From an uncultured Ectothiorhodospiraceae bacterium (GTDB taxonomy: Bacteria > Pseudomonadota > Gammaproteobacteria > UBA6429 > Thiohalophilaceae), in the NCBI GenBank assembly GCA_947260005.1, contig CAMYOL010000047.1:1-63610 (forward strand): a stretch of 63,610 nucleotides of DNA, written 5' to 3'. Positions 1 through 8,515 of this stretch are shown here, piece after piece (the first letter of the stretch is position 1; each line of letters opens with the position of its first letter). The notes under the pieces are model-generated. The model was not told the DNA's origin. It made no database searches and saw only the letters and a program-made list of their open reading frames with translations. The position numbers and the translations under genes were made by a program.

Positions 1-903
1 TTTAGCGATTATGGAGCGTATTTTTTCCGGATTCTCATCGCTGCATAACCAGCGAAGAGCGCCACGCCATTCGATTAACTGTTCACCTTTGATATCTAAA
101 GGTGGAGCCGAGGCTTGCATGGATAAACGCCAAAGCCTTTTTTCTGTATTAAAAAATTCATGTTTTTGGTTTTTGACCTTATTCCAAAAATCAGTCGCTT
201 GATTTACGGGGTCGCCACCAAGATTTTTTATTGCGGCAGATAATCCTGTTTTAGAGCCGGATAATCTGATAAATAACTGTTTGTCGGTAAAGCATGTTGC
301 ACTAATAGGAAGTGACTTAGTGCAAAGTTTATTTACACGCGATATTGCTGCACGTTGAGTCAATTCATATCTTAGCGTGATCTCAGCTTCCGGTTTAGGT
401 AAAACTTTTACTGAGGCGTCTAATATCAGACCCAGGGTTCCCAAAGAACCAACCATTAAACGGGAAACATCATAACCGGCAACATTTTTCATTACCTCGC
501 CACCGAACTTTAGTATCTCGGCTTTACCGTTGATTATTTTTAATCCGAGGGTGAAATCCCGTGCTGCCCCAACAAAGGGACGTCGTGGTCCGGATAAACC
601 CGCTGCCAGACACCCACCAAAGGTACTGTGTTCTGTGAAGTGAGGAGGTTCAAAGGCTAACATTTGATTATGTTCGTTCAAAATATTTTCGATGTCGACG
701 AGTGGCGTACCGCAACGTGCAGTTAATACCAGTTCAGTGGGTTCATAATGAATGATGCCATGATGCACTTTAGCATCAAGTGGTTTGCCAACTTTTTGTT
801 GTGCATAGAATGCTTTGCTATCACCTGCACAAACCTGGATATGCTGTTCATTTTCTATGAAGCTGGCAATTTGTGTTTGTAGTAAATCAGATTGATCAGA
901 CAT
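1..903 (-). CDS. glcE: Glycolate oxidase FAD-binding subunit GlcE (3' end outside window)
   Basis: The reading frame opens with ATG at 903 and stays open to base 1, so the C-terminus is missing. The translation begins MSDQSDLLQTQIASF. It shows the FAD-binding fold of the GlcE family, with landmarks EHSTFGGCLAAGLSGPRRP, GGEVMKNVAGYD and SRLMVGSLGTLG. GlcE works with GlcD and the iron-sulfur subunit GlcF to oxidise glycolate to glyoxylate at the membrane. It starts 6 bases after the glcD stop on the same strand, which indicates an operon. By family gene order glcF probably follows to the left, outside the window. About 301 residues are present, out of roughly 350 usual. Confidence 0.93.
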   Translation of the reverse strand, partial: MSDQSDLLQTQIASFIENEQHIQVCAGDSKAFYAQQKVGKPLDAKVHHGIIHYEPTELVLTARCGTPLVDIENILNEHNQMLAFEPPHFTEHSTFGGCLAAGLSGPRRPFVGAARDFTLGLKIINGKAEILKFGGEVMKNVAGYDVSRLMVGSLGTLGLILDASVKVLPKPEAEITLRYELTQRAAISRVNKLCTKSLPISATCFTDKQLFIRLSGSKTGLSAAIKNLGGDPVNQATDFWNKVKNQKHEFFNTEKRLWRLSMQASAPPLDIKGEQLIEWRGALRWLCSDENPEKIRSIIAK

Positions 904-908
904 TAAGA

Positions 909-2435
909 TTAAAATCGGTCAAGTTCGGGGTGGGGGAGTTTACCGTTATGGACATGCATGGCACCTAGCTCCGCACAACGGTGTAATGTTGGTACAGCCT
1001 TACCGGGGTTGAGTAAACGGTTTGGATCAAACGCATCTTTTATTTTATGAAATTGATGCAGTTCAAACTGGGAAAACTGAATACACATCTGGTTTATTTT
1101 TTCAACACCCACACCATGTTCACCGGTTATGCTGCCGCCAACTTCAACGCAGAGCTCGAGTATTTTTGCTCCGAACTCTTCAGTACGTTTGAGCTCCCCC
1201 TTAATATTCGCATCATATAAAATTAACGGATGTAAGTTACCGTCACCGGCATGAAACACATTTGCGACCGGTAAGTTATATTGTTCTGAAAGTTCCTTAA
1301 TTCTGGAAAGCACATAGGATAATTGTGAACGAGGGATAGTACCATCCATACAATAATAATCCGGCGCCATACGGCCGACGGCAGGAAAGGCCGATTTACG
1401 ACCCAGCCAAAATTCAAGTCGTTGTTGTTCGGACTCAGATACCCGGATATTCGTCGCCTGATGTGACTTCATTAAGGTACTGACCTTTTGAATTTGCTGA
1501 TTGACCTCCGCCTGATTGCCATCCAGCTCACATAATAAGATCGCGGCCGCTTCGGTTGGATAACCTACATGGGCATAGTCTTCGGCGGCTCTAATAGCCA
1601 GATTGTCCATCATTTCCAATCCAGCGGGGATAATTCCTTCCGAAATAATCGCCGCAACGGCGTCACCGGCGTGTTCAACGTTATCAAATACGGCCAATAA
1701 TACCTGAGCGTATTCTGGTATCGGTAATAGCTTAACGGTAACTTCTACCACAATGCCTAACATGCCTTCGGAGCCATTCATTAAGGCAAGCAGGTCATAT
1801 CCAGGGTTATCGTAACCATCCGTTCCGAGCGTCACCAGTTCGCCATCGATCGTTAAGATGGTAATTTTTTGAATATTGTTAACCGTTAAACCATATTTTA
1901 AGCAATGTACACCACCGGAATTTTCAGCGACATTACCGCCGATACTGCAGGCAATTTGAGAGGAGGGGTCAGGAGCATAATATAACCCATATTGTTTTGC
2001 TGCATCGCTAATGGCCAGGTTTCGTACTCCCGGTTGCACCCTGGCGATATTATTATTGACATCGATCTCTAAAATTTTGTTTAACTTGGTAAGGCTTAAA
2101 AGCAGACAACCTTTTTCGGGCAAGGCGCCTCCAGATAATCCAGTACCGGCGCCACGTGCGATAATCGGGACCTGATGTGCCGCGCAAATACGAACTATGG
2201 CTTGCATTTGTTCGACGGTGTCGGGCAAGGCAACGACCCAGGGCAATTTTCGATAAGCAGATAGTCCATCACATTCAAAAGCCCGGGTGTCCTCAGCCTC
2301 ATGTAATACGGAATCCTTAGGGAGAATCAAGTTCAGGCTGTGGATAAAATTCTCTTTGGAAATAGAAGAGTTGCTGGTTGTGACATTGTTCGAGTCCATG
2401 ACAGCATCATACCCAGACTGAGCCAACAACTCCAT
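909..2435 (-). CDS. glcD: Glycolate oxidase catalytic subunit GlcD
   Basis: FAD-linked oxidase of the GlcD/D-lactate dehydrogenase family; it oxidises glycolate to glyoxylate. The N-terminal FAD_binding_4 domain (about residues 65-205) carries RGAGTGLSGGALP and PDPSSQIACSIGGNVAEN. The C-terminal FAD-oxidase domain has DGTIPRSQL, NVFHAGDGNLHPLILYD and GGSITGEHGVG. Its last residues (LPHPELDRF) match the end of the E. coli protein. The 508 residues compare with about 499 in E. coli. Start is uncertain: ATG at 2435 gives the full frame, but Met14 at 2396 is also plausible, and neither has a strong ribosome site. It is followed at once by glcE. Confidence 0.96.
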   Translation of the reverse strand: MELLAQSGYDAVMDSNNVTTSNSSISKENFIHSLNLILPKDSVLHEAEDTRAFECDGLSAYRKLPWVVALPDTVEQMQAIVRICAAHQVPIIARGAGTGLSGGALPEKGCLLLSLTKLNKILEIDVNNNIARVQPGVRNLAISDAAKQYGLYYAPDPSSQIACSIGGNVAENSGGVHCLKYGLTVNNIQKITILTIDGELVTLGTDGYDNPGYDLLALMNGSEGMLGIVVEVTVKLLPIPEYAQVLLAVFDNVEHAGDAVAAIISEGIIPAGLEMMDNLAIRAAEDYAHVGYPTEAAAILLCELDGNQAEVNQQIQKVSTLMKSHQATNIRVSESEQQRLEFWLGRKSAFPAVGRMAPDYYCMDGTIPRSQLSYVLSRIKELSEQYNLPVANVFHAGDGNLHPLILYDANIKGELKRTEEFGAKILELCVEVGGSITGEHGVGVEKINQMCIQFSQFELHQFHKIKDAFDPNRLLNPGKAVPTLHRCAELGAMHVHNGKLPHPELDRF

Positions 2436-2520
2436 ATTCGACTTATTTACTGGTACGTTCGACGTGGATATCCATCACGCTGCTATGCCCTTCGTTATGT
2501 TAAGATGGGTACCGAGGAAA

Positions 2521-2916
2521 ATGAGCATGATTCGGATCACCATAATTTTAGCCCTGGCCATTGTAACCACCCTTGTTGGGCTCTATTTGCCAACTTTTCA
2601 GGCCCTGGACTTCTTTGCTATTTTGTTAACGTTGATAGCCGGGTTATATGTGGGTTTTGCATTTGCTGACGGTCGCGTTGATAAAATAGCGATCGAGATT
2701 GCGTTTGCGCTAGTAGTTTGTGCCTGTGCCTTATTTGGTATGTGGAAATGGTTATGGCTGATACCAACCGGTTATTTATTGTTGTCAGGCTGGAGCGCAT
2801 GGCATCATTATTTTTATCTGGGCGCCCGTGTCAAGGCCTGGTTTGCTCCCATGTGTGCTGTGTATTGTGGATTGATTGCCATCTTCGTTTACATACAATT
2901 CTTTTTTCTTAACTGA
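2521..2916 (+). CDS. Small inner-membrane protein of unknown function
   Basis: About 131 residues with four hydrophobic segments: roughly 3-22, 26-44, 55-86 and 109-130. I recognise no named family. The open frame extends to 2464, but GAGGAAA at 2515-2521 sits at the right distance for the ATG at 2527 (2521 is an in-frame ATG just before it), so the start is placed at 2521/2527. The gene is divergent from glcD and lies 30 bases upstream of hslR on the same strand, so it may lead the hslR-Nudix-thioredoxin transcript. Confidence 0.6.
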   Translation: MSMIRITIILALAIVTTLVGLYLPTFQALDFFAILLTLIAGLYVGFAFADGRVDKIAIEIAFALVVCACALFGMWKWLWLIPTGYLLLSGWSAWHHYFYLGARVKAWFAPMCAVYCGLIAIFVYIQFFFLN

Positions 2917-2946
2917 TTTCATCCTTTGATTAAATAGATTGCCAAA

Positions 2947-3327
2947 GTGACAACCGTCAGAATTGACAAATGGCTGTGGGCCGCTCGTTTTTATAAAACT
3001 CGATCGTTAGCCTGTGATGCAGTTAATGGTGGACATATACGGATTAACGACTCTCGTTGTAAGTGTTCGCGTAGCGTGCAGGCAGGAGATAAAGTCAGAA
3101 TTAACAAAGACAGTATGCAGTTTACTGTTGTAGTAAAACTTCTCTCGGATAAACGTGGTTCTGCCCCTCAAGCTCAAAAAATGTATGAAGAGACACCGCA
3201 AAGTTTGGAGCAAAGAGAATTACAACGCACACAACGGAAATTAAATGTGATGGCCAACCCACACCCACAAGGTCGACCGGATAAACGGCAACGTCGACAA
3301 CTTAAAAAATGGAGACAAGTCGAATGA
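2947..3327 (+). CDS. hslR: Ribosome-associated heat shock protein 15 (S4 domain)
   Basis: 126 residues starting with GTG at 2947. The S4 RNA-binding domain occupies about residues 3-65 (VRIDKWLWAARFYKTRSLA, then NGGHIRIN and GDKVRI). The basic C-terminal tail ends in RPDKRQRRQLKKWRQ, as in Hsp15. The family binds stalled 50S subunits that carry nascent chain-tRNA after heat shock and helps recycle them. The stop overlaps the start of the following Nudix gene (ATGA), which suggests translational coupling. Confidence 0.92.
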   Translation: MTTVRIDKWLWAARFYKTRSLACDAVNGGHIRINDSRCKCSRSVQAGDKVRINKDSMQFTVVVKLLSDKRGSAPQAQKMYEETPQSLEQRELQRTQRKLNVMANPHPQGRPDKRQRRQLKKWRQVE

Positions 3328-3764
3328 GTCAACCTGTTACGCCTTTATTGGCAGCCGACGCGATTATAGAACTCGTCAATCTGCCCGGTAAGCCCATCGT
3401 CCTGATTGAACGATTGAATGAACCCTATGGTTGGGCGATACCCGGTGGCTTTGTCGATGTCGGTGAGTCAGTGGAAGCAGCAGCGATACGCGAGGCCAGA
3501 GAGGAGACCTGTCTGGATGTTGAACTAACTGGTTTGTTGGGGATTTATTCCAATCCCAAGCGTGATCCAAGGGGACATACCGTGACGGCCATCTATGTAG
3601 CTCAATCAACTGGCACCCCGGAGGCGGCAGATGATGCGAAAAGTCTGGATTTATTTACCTTAGATCGTTTACCTTCGCCGCTGGCATTTGATCACCAGTT
3701 GGTGTTAGCCGATTATCAGCGGTATCGCGAGCAGTCTGAAGTCGCACCGTTACGAATAAACTAG
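3324..3764 (+). CDS. Nudix hydrolase
   Basis: 146-residue protein with an intact Nudix box: G-F-V-D-V-G-E-S-V-E at about residues 46-55, followed by REAREET. These are the metal-binding glutamates of GX5EX7REUXEEXGU. The substrate cannot be read from the sequence; the size and fold fit ADP-ribose or nucleoside-diphosphate-type Nudix enzymes. ATG at 3324 overlaps the hslR stop and is preceded by GGAGACAA. An upstream in-frame ATG at 3309 would add five residues and has a poorer site. Confidence 0.88.
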   Translation: MSQPVTPLLAADAIIELVNLPGKPIVLIERLNEPYGWAIPGGFVDVGESVEAAAIREAREETCLDVELTGLLGIYSNPKRDPRGHTVTAIYVAQSTGTPEAADDAKSLDLFTLDRLPSPLAFDHQLVLADYQRYREQSEVAPLRIN

Positions 3765-3783
3765 AATTTTACACGAGGTAAGC

Positions 3784-4155
3784 ATGAGCACCGTTGATCT
3801 GGATAGTACGAATTTTGTAGAGACCGTTAATAACAATGACATTGTCATAATAGATTTTTGGGCACCCTGGTGTGGTCCCTGTCAGTCTTTTTTACCTATC
3901 TATGAAGAGTTGTCCGAGCAGCATAGTGACATCGTCTTTAGCAAAGTTAACACCGAGCAGCATCAGGATTTAGCCGCTCAGTTTCAAATTCGCTCAATCC
4001 CGACATTAATGGTATTTCGTGAACAGATTATTCTCTATCAGGAAGCCGGTGCATTACCTAAAGAGAGTCTGGTCAAAATGATAGAGCAGATTAAGGCCCT
4101 TGATATGGATGAGGTACGAAATTCTGTCGAATCAGATAGTGAATCTGCAGAGTAA
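3784..4155 (+). CDS. Thioredoxin family protein
   Basis: 123 residues with the thioredoxin fold: FWAPWCGPC active site near residues 27-35 and the cis-proline loop RSIPTLMVF. It is predicted to be a cytoplasmic disulfide reductase, since no signal peptide is visible. The acidic tail (about 15 residues, ending in ESDSESAE) extends past the usual 108-residue thioredoxin core. It follows the Nudix gene by 19 bases with an ACGAGGTAAGC ribosome site. A second thioredoxin-fold gene is present at 54845-55696, so this is probably not the only thioredoxin. Confidence 0.9.
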   Translation: MSTVDLDSTNFVETVNNNDIVIIDFWAPWCGPCQSFLPIYEELSEQHSDIVFSKVNTEQHQDLAAQFQIRSIPTLMVFREQIILYQEAGALPKESLVKMIEQIKALDMDEVRNSVESDSESAE

Positions 4156-4230
4156 TTAGTAGAACAACGATTAAAACCCATTGCGAGTCGCGATGGATTT
4201 AATTGGGGTCAGAGACGTATTTAACTTTCT

Positions 4231-4254
4231 CATTCCCGCCTTCGCGGGAATGAC
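4231..4254. repeat. Short GGAATGAC-type palindrome
   Basis: The sequence has arms TTCCCGC and GCGGGAA around CTTC. It belongs to the same family as the larger palindrome at 27350-27422. It lies between the thioredoxin gene and the moeA 3' end, inside a cluster of dispersed repeats. A lone copy of GGGGTCAGAGACGTATTTAA lies just upstream at about 4205-4224. Confidence 0.7.
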
Positions 4255-4269
4255 TGTTAAGAAAAACCA

Positions 4270-4362
4270 GGGTCAGAAAAAAATAGGGGTCAGAGACGTA
4301 TTAATTATTTCCTGTTACAGGAAGTAATTAATACGTCTCTGACCCCTATTTTTTTCTGACCC
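4270..4362. repeat. Long inverted repeat with GGGGTCAGAGACGTAT core (copy 1)
   Basis: A near-perfect hairpin of 93 bases. The arms contain GGGTCAGAAAAAAATAGGGG followed by TCAGAGACGTATTAATTA, and the tip is TTCCTG-TTA-CAGGAA. It lies between the convergent thioredoxin and moeA genes and could act as a bidirectional terminator. The same core recurs at 11941-12015 and 42910-43001. The layout resembles REP/REPIN palindromes mobilised by RAYT (Y1) transposases; no such transposase is in the window. Confidence 0.85.
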
Positions 4363-4373
4363 CTATTAATTCC

Positions 4374-5711
4374 TCACGTCAAACCATCAAATAAAATAAC
4401 ATCCACTTCTTGCCCTGCTGGTATCGAGCCTGAGTCTTTGGGGATGACGGCATAGCAATTAGCCTGACTCATGCCACTTAAAATGTGCGAGGCTTGCATA
4501 CCGGCTGCGTCTATCACAAGTTTACCATTTTCATTTTTAGCAATAGCGCGTTGATAATCGGTACGTCCGGGACGTTTTTTTATTTCAGATATGGTGATGG
4601 CCTTTGTACTGATCGGCTGTTGATAGACCTGTCCCATCATATGTTTAAGCGCAGGGAGTGCGAATAAATAGAAGGTCGACATGACGGATACGGGATTTCC
4701 GGGCAAACCAAAAAACAGGGCATTATTAATTTTACCTAAGGCTAAGGGTTTGCCGGGTTTCATGGCCACGCGCCAAAAGTCGACCTTGCCAATTTTGTCT
4801 AATGTGAGTTTGACAAAATCCGCTTCGCCAACAGAAACGCCCCCTGAGGTAATCACGGCGTCTGCGATTTCTGCCGCGTCTAAAAAGGCTTCTTCGATCG
4901 CCTGTTCATTATCACGAATGACACCCATATCGATTAACTCAACCCCCATTTTTTTGAGCATGCCAAAAATCGTATAGCGATTACTGTCATAGATTTGACC
5001 TTCGCCTAATGGCTCACCAACAGAGCGTAGTTCATCGCCGGTGGAGAAGAAGGCCACACGTAGTTTACGTCTGACGCTGACTTCGGGGTAACCCAATGAA
5101 GCTAGCAGACCTAACTCAGCCGCACCGATTTCTTTACCGGTGGTTAATACTACGCTGCCTTTTTTCATGTCCTCACCAGGGTGGCGCACGTTTTGTCCTG
5201 CACAATGACCCTGGCCAATGTTAATGACATCATTGTTTCGAGTTACTTGCTCTTGCATGATGACGGTATTGGCACCATCGGGGATCTGCGCACCGGTCAT
5301 GATGCGGACACACTGTCCCGCTTGTACATTTCCTGCAAACGGTTCGCCAGCAAATGAAGAACCGATTACTGTTAAGTTGATAGCGGTATTACTCTTTAAA
5401 TCCGTACTGCTAAGCGCATAACCATCCATTGCTGAATTAGCATACGGTGGGACATCGATCGGCGAGACGATGTCTTCAGCCAGGACCCGACCGAGCGCCG
5501 AGCGGATGGCGACACGTTCAATAGCGGCAACGGGTTGAGTAAGTTGCTCAAGCTGCTGATGAACTTGTTCAACGGTTAATAGCGATGGGTCATGTTCGTC
5601 ACATCCTGCTTGCACGTTGCCCTGTACATTGCCTTGTACGTTGCCTTGTACGTTGCCTTGTACGTTGCCTTGTACGTTGATGGTTGAGTTCTTAATCGGA
5701 ATATCTTTCAT
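4374..5711 (-). CDS. moeA: Molybdopterin molybdenumtransferase MoeA
   Basis: 445 residues, about 35 more than usual. It inserts molybdate into adenylylated molybdopterin to give molybdenum cofactor. Family landmarks visible: PPYANSAMDGYAL, SGGVSVGEADFVK, MKPGKPLALG and FFGLPGNPVSVM. The extra length is N-terminal: residues 12-35 are six tandem NVQG/NVQA tetrapeptides coded by 12-base direct repeats (5607-5678). It is last in a mobA-mobB-moeA operon, 49 bases after mobB. Confidence 0.95.
   Translation of the reverse strand: MKDIPIKNSTINVQGNVQGNVQGNVQGNVQGNVQAGCDEHDPSLLTVEQVHQQLEQLTQPVAAIERVAIRSALGRVLAEDIVSPIDVPPYANSAMDGYALSSTDLKSNTAINLTVIGSSFAGEPFAGNVQAGQCVRIMTGAQIPDGANTVIMQEQVTRNNDVINIGQGHCAGQNVRHPGEDMKKGSVVLTTGKEIGAAELGLLASLGYPEVSVRRKLRVAFFSTGDELRSVGEPLGEGQIYDSNRYTIFGMLKKMGVELIDMGVIRDNEQAIEEAFLDAAEIADAVITSGGVSVGEADFVKLTLDKIGKVDFWRVAMKPGKPLALGKINNALFFGLPGNPVSVMSTFYLFALPALKHMMGQVYQQPISTKAITISEIKKRPGRTDYQRAIAKNENGKLVIDAAGMQASHILSGMSQANCYAVIPKDSGSIPAGQEVDVILFDGLT
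5607..5678 (-). repeat. 12-base tandem repeat inside moeA coding sequence
   Basis: Six in-frame copies of a 12-base unit (AACGTACAAGGC type on the coding strand) encode NVQG five times and then NVQA. The four central copies are identical or nearly so; the outer ones differ by single bases. Copy number changes by slippage would keep the frame. Confidence 0.9.
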
Positions 5712-5760
5712 GGGCTTACCTTGGTCTTTGATACGGGCTGGGGGAGATAGAATAACGCTA

Positions 5761-6315
5761 TTATGCCGAAGTGTTTGGGGCCTGATCCAGTATCTCTGAC
5801 TGGATAAAATGCGTTATCAACTCGGGACTATTTAGATCAAGTTGCGTGATTTGAATATGATCAGGCAGTGGGTCTTTGCTGATAGCCGCATCACTGGCCA
5901 CTGCAATGATGGATGGATCGGTCAGGCACATCAGGTCATGGCCCAGGCAGGGACGGATACATTCAATTTTCGGGTAAGCGACCTGTTTAAAACCTTCAAC
6001 TAAAATTAAATCAAGGTTCGTGTAATCCAGTTGGTGTAGTAGTTGTTCGAGTTGGGCTTCTTTCTGGTCGTGTGTCTCCACCATTAATGCCCAACGTTGC
6101 GAAGAGGATACCAACATCTGATCCGCACCGGCTTTGCGTAACTCATAACTGTCTTTGCCTGGCACGTCGATATCAAAATCATGATGGGCATGTTTGATCA
6201 TACCGATACGAATACCCTGGGCTTTTAATAACGGAATGAGTTTGATCAGCAAAGTGGTTTTGCCGGTACCACTATAGGCGACAAAGCCCAGCACGGGAAT
6301 GGGAATGTTAAACAT
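5761..6315 (-). CDS. mobB: Molybdopterin-guanine dinucleotide biosynthesis adapter MobB
   Basis: 184-residue P-loop GTPase with Walker A AYSGTGKTTLLIKLI near residues 13-27, then KHAHHDFDID and LDLILVEGFK, which are typical of MobB. The family binds GTP and assists MobA in forming the guanine dinucleotide form of molybdenum cofactor. The start overlaps the mobA stop by 8 bases, so the two are translationally coupled. Confidence 0.95.
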   Translation of the reverse strand: MFNIPIPVLGFVAYSGTGKTTLLIKLIPLLKAQGIRIGMIKHAHHDFDIDVPGKDSYELRKAGADQMLVSSSQRWALMVETHDQKEAQLEQLLHQLDYTNLDLILVEGFKQVAYPKIECIRPCLGHDLMCLTDPSIIAVASDAAISKDPLPDHIQITQLDLNSPELITHFIQSEILDQAPNTSA

Positions 6316-6922
6316 CTTGTTTGGCCTGTTTTAGCTGTGTTTGTTTTAAATCGGCTTGTTGTAATTGGTGCAGGGTATTGATATTCATAAACGCATCGGC
6401 TTGATCAGAAAAGTCGATGGCTTGCGCATTAACCTGTTGTAAAAAGCCATGCATAGCGAGTTTTTGGTGTTGCAAATGCCAAAGTAACTCGGATTGCAAT
6501 GATGCATGCAGTAGGCAGCAGCCATTATGCAGGCGTTTTCCATCACTGGCTACAGACGCTTTGCTATTGCTTGTCTCACAGGCCATACGGTCAAGATAGT
6601 CTACAGGGATGTTTGGTATGTCGCAGGGAACAGTGAGCAACCACTCTGACTGAGCGGCAACCAGGGCGCTGTATATCCCATTCATGGGTCCCAGTTGACC
6701 CTCCAGGCTATCCTGTACCACGGGATAACCAAATTGCTCATAACGCTCAATATCGGCATTGGCACTGATAAGTATATTGGTCTTATTGGGCAGGCGTTGG
6801 ATGACATGTTGGAGCAGCGGTTGGCCTGCCAACTGGACTAATCCCTTATTCTGGCCGCCCATCCGGCTGGCCAGTCCTCCGGCAAGAATCACGATACTAA
6901 TTTTTTTTACATCGATTGTCAT
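6308..6922 (-). CDS. mobA: Molybdenum cofactor guanylyltransferase MobA
   Basis: 204 residues. The nucleotidyltransferase signature ILAGGLASRMGGQNKGLVQL lies at about residues 12-31, with VPCDIPNIPVDYL further on. It transfers GMP from GTP to molybdopterin for DMSO-reductase-type enzymes. It is first in the mobA-mobB-moeA operon. No molybdoenzyme apoprotein is encoded in this window. Confidence 0.95.
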   Translation of the reverse strand: MTIDVKKISIVILAGGLASRMGGQNKGLVQLAGQPLLQHVIQRLPNKTNILISANADIERYEQFGYPVVQDSLEGQLGPMNGIYSALVAAQSEWLLTVPCDIPNIPVDYLDRMACETSNSKASVASDGKRLHNGCCLLHASLQSELLWHLQHQKLAMHGFLQQVNAQAIDFSDQADAFMNINTLHQLQQADLKQTQLKQAKQDV

Positions 6923-7054
6923 AATTACAATAATATCAACAAGTTAGTATGAATCAAATAATAACCCCAAAAGCTTGGGCTAAATTAAGCCCTATTCAGG
7001 CCGCTATTAACTACAGATAGAGTCAGTCAGATTAACCAGTTTAAGAGGTGTTAG

Positions 7055-7252
7055 ATGGGTTCTCCAGGTGCAAGTCTTGATGCAGCGATAAACGGTATTA
7101 ACAAGAATCTAGCTAAAGCAGCGGCCACCGCCAGCCAACTGTCGCGTGATGGTGAAGATTTGATCGCAGAGAACACGGAAGCAGCCGATTCGTCATCGAG
7201 TGGTGGCAGCTCAGAAGGTGGTCTTGGCAGCATTATTGATGTCACGGCTTAG
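7055..7252 (+). CDS. Small protein of unknown function, 65 residues
   Basis: It encodes a 65-residue soluble protein with no signal peptide. The first half (residues 1-40) is a predicted amphipathic helix rich in Ala/Asn/Leu. The tail is a Ser/Gly linker (SSSSGGSSEGGLG) that ends in IIDVTA. An AAGAGGTG ribosome site lies 7 bases before ATG 7055, supporting a real gene. The antisense frame at 7051-7245 has no such support. It sits alone between the divergent mobA and convergent queG. I recognise no family. Confidence 0.6.
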   Translation: MGSPGASLDAAINGINKNLAKAAATASQLSRDGEDLIAENTEAADSSSSGGSSEGGLGSIIDVTA

Positions 7253-7272
7253 CCATAGATTTACTTGGGAGA

Positions 7273-8349
7273 TTAACTTGGGCTATGCTGCGCTAACGCC
7301 CACAGCACATGTTCTTTAATTAACTCAGATTTGTGATTTGAATGTGTTTGCAGGGCCTCGACAATCTGGGGGGACGTTTCAGCATTACCGAGTGCAACGG
7401 CAATATTTCTCATCCACTTTTCATAACCGATTCGGCGAATCGCTGATCCCTGCATACGTTGTTCAAACTCGTGGGCTTCCCAGTTGAATAGTTCAATTAA
7501 AGAAATATCATCAAGATGATGGCGGGCGCTAAAATCCATTTCTTGACTGGCTTGTGAAAACCGATTCCATGGACAAACCAACTGGCAGTCATCACAACCA
7601 TAGATGCGATTACCCATTTTGGAGCGTAGTTCGATGGGGATCGAGCCTTTGTGTTCGATAGTCAGGTAGGAAATACACAGTCGGGCATCCAGTTTATAAG
7701 GTGCGATGATTGCCTGGGTAGGGCAGGCTTCGATACAAGACTGGCAGGTACCGCAATGGTTGTGACTGGTGTGTGTCTGAGTAGGCAGTGGCAAATCGGT
7801 ATAAATCTCACCCAGAAAGAACCATGAGCCGCTTTCTTTTTGAATCAAATTGGTGTGTTTGCCAATCCAACCAAGTCCGGCTTTTTCTGCGAGTGGTTTT
7901 TCCAATACCGGGGCACTGTCCACAAATACGCGATACCCGAATTCACCGATGACGGTTTTCATCTTATCGGCTAATTTTTGCAGTCGGTGTCGCATCAATT
8001 TGTGATAATCACGTCCCAGCGCATAGCGGGATACATAACCCTTACTCGTATCAGCCAGGGTCTGCCAGGCTGATTGACTATGTTCTGGCCAATAATCCAT
8101 TCTTACGCTGAGTATGCGTATTGTCTCCGGATGTAATTCATCCGGTCGGGAACGTTTAGTACCATGACGCTGCATCCAATCCATATCACCGTGATAACCC
8201 TGTTCCAGCCAGTTAATTAATTTTTGCTCAGCCTGGGATAAGTCTGTATTGCTGATACCAAATTGTTGGAAACCCAATTCAAGCGCCCAGGATTGAATTT
8301 GATTTGCAAGCTGTTGCATGTCATCTGGGTTGTTTTTTAAATACTGCAT
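7273..8349 (-). CDS. queG: Epoxyqueuosine reductase QueG
   Basis: 358 residues. QueG uses cobalamin and two [4Fe-4S] clusters to reduce epoxyqueuosine to queuosine in tRNA. Cluster ligands are visible as CGTCQSCIEACPTQAI (about residues 188-203) and CDDCQLVCPWNRF (about 246-258). Other landmarks are DSAPVLEKPLAEKAGLGWIGKH and the HEAT-like C-terminus with RNIAVALGNA. ATG at 8349 fits; Met11 is an alternative. It is convergent with the 65-residue gene and divergent from nnr, the usual neighbour in this class. Confidence 0.95.
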   Translation of the reverse strand: MQYLKNNPDDMQQLANQIQSWALELGFQQFGISNTDLSQAEQKLINWLEQGYHGDMDWMQRHGTKRSRPDELHPETIRILSVRMDYWPEHSQSAWQTLADTSKGYVSRYALGRDYHKLMRHRLQKLADKMKTVIGEFGYRVFVDSAPVLEKPLAEKAGLGWIGKHTNLIQKESGSWFFLGEIYTDLPLPTQTHTSHNHCGTCQSCIEACPTQAIIAPYKLDARLCISYLTIEHKGSIPIELRSKMGNRIYGCDDCQLVCPWNRFSQASQEMDFSARHHLDDISLIELFNWEAHEFEQRMQGSAIRRIGYEKWMRNIAVALGNAETSPQIVEALQTHSNHKSELIKEHVLWALAQHSPS

Positions 8350-8364
8350 CTTTTTTATTGCCTG

Positions 8365-8412
8365 CTTAGCTCCCTCTACCCCAGGGAGAGGGTTGGGGTG
8401 AGGGGATCTTAA
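8365..8412. repeat. GGGAGAGGGTTGGGGTGAGGG dispersed repeat fragment
   Basis: The short sequence pairs CTCCCT with AGGGAG around TACCCC and continues into GAGGGTTGGGGTGAGGG. It resembles a repeat that I know to be scattered in many proteobacterial genomes. It lies in the queG/nnr intergenic region (8350-8515). The rest of that region shows no other clear feature. Confidence 0.5.
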
Positions 8413-8515
8413 ATGGATTATCCATGCTTGTCCTAGCCTCCAGCGTTCATACGTCGTCCCAGTGGGCGAAGGGACTAAATTCCCGTTTATTGAGTGACTG
8501 GGTTATGATTCAGAT

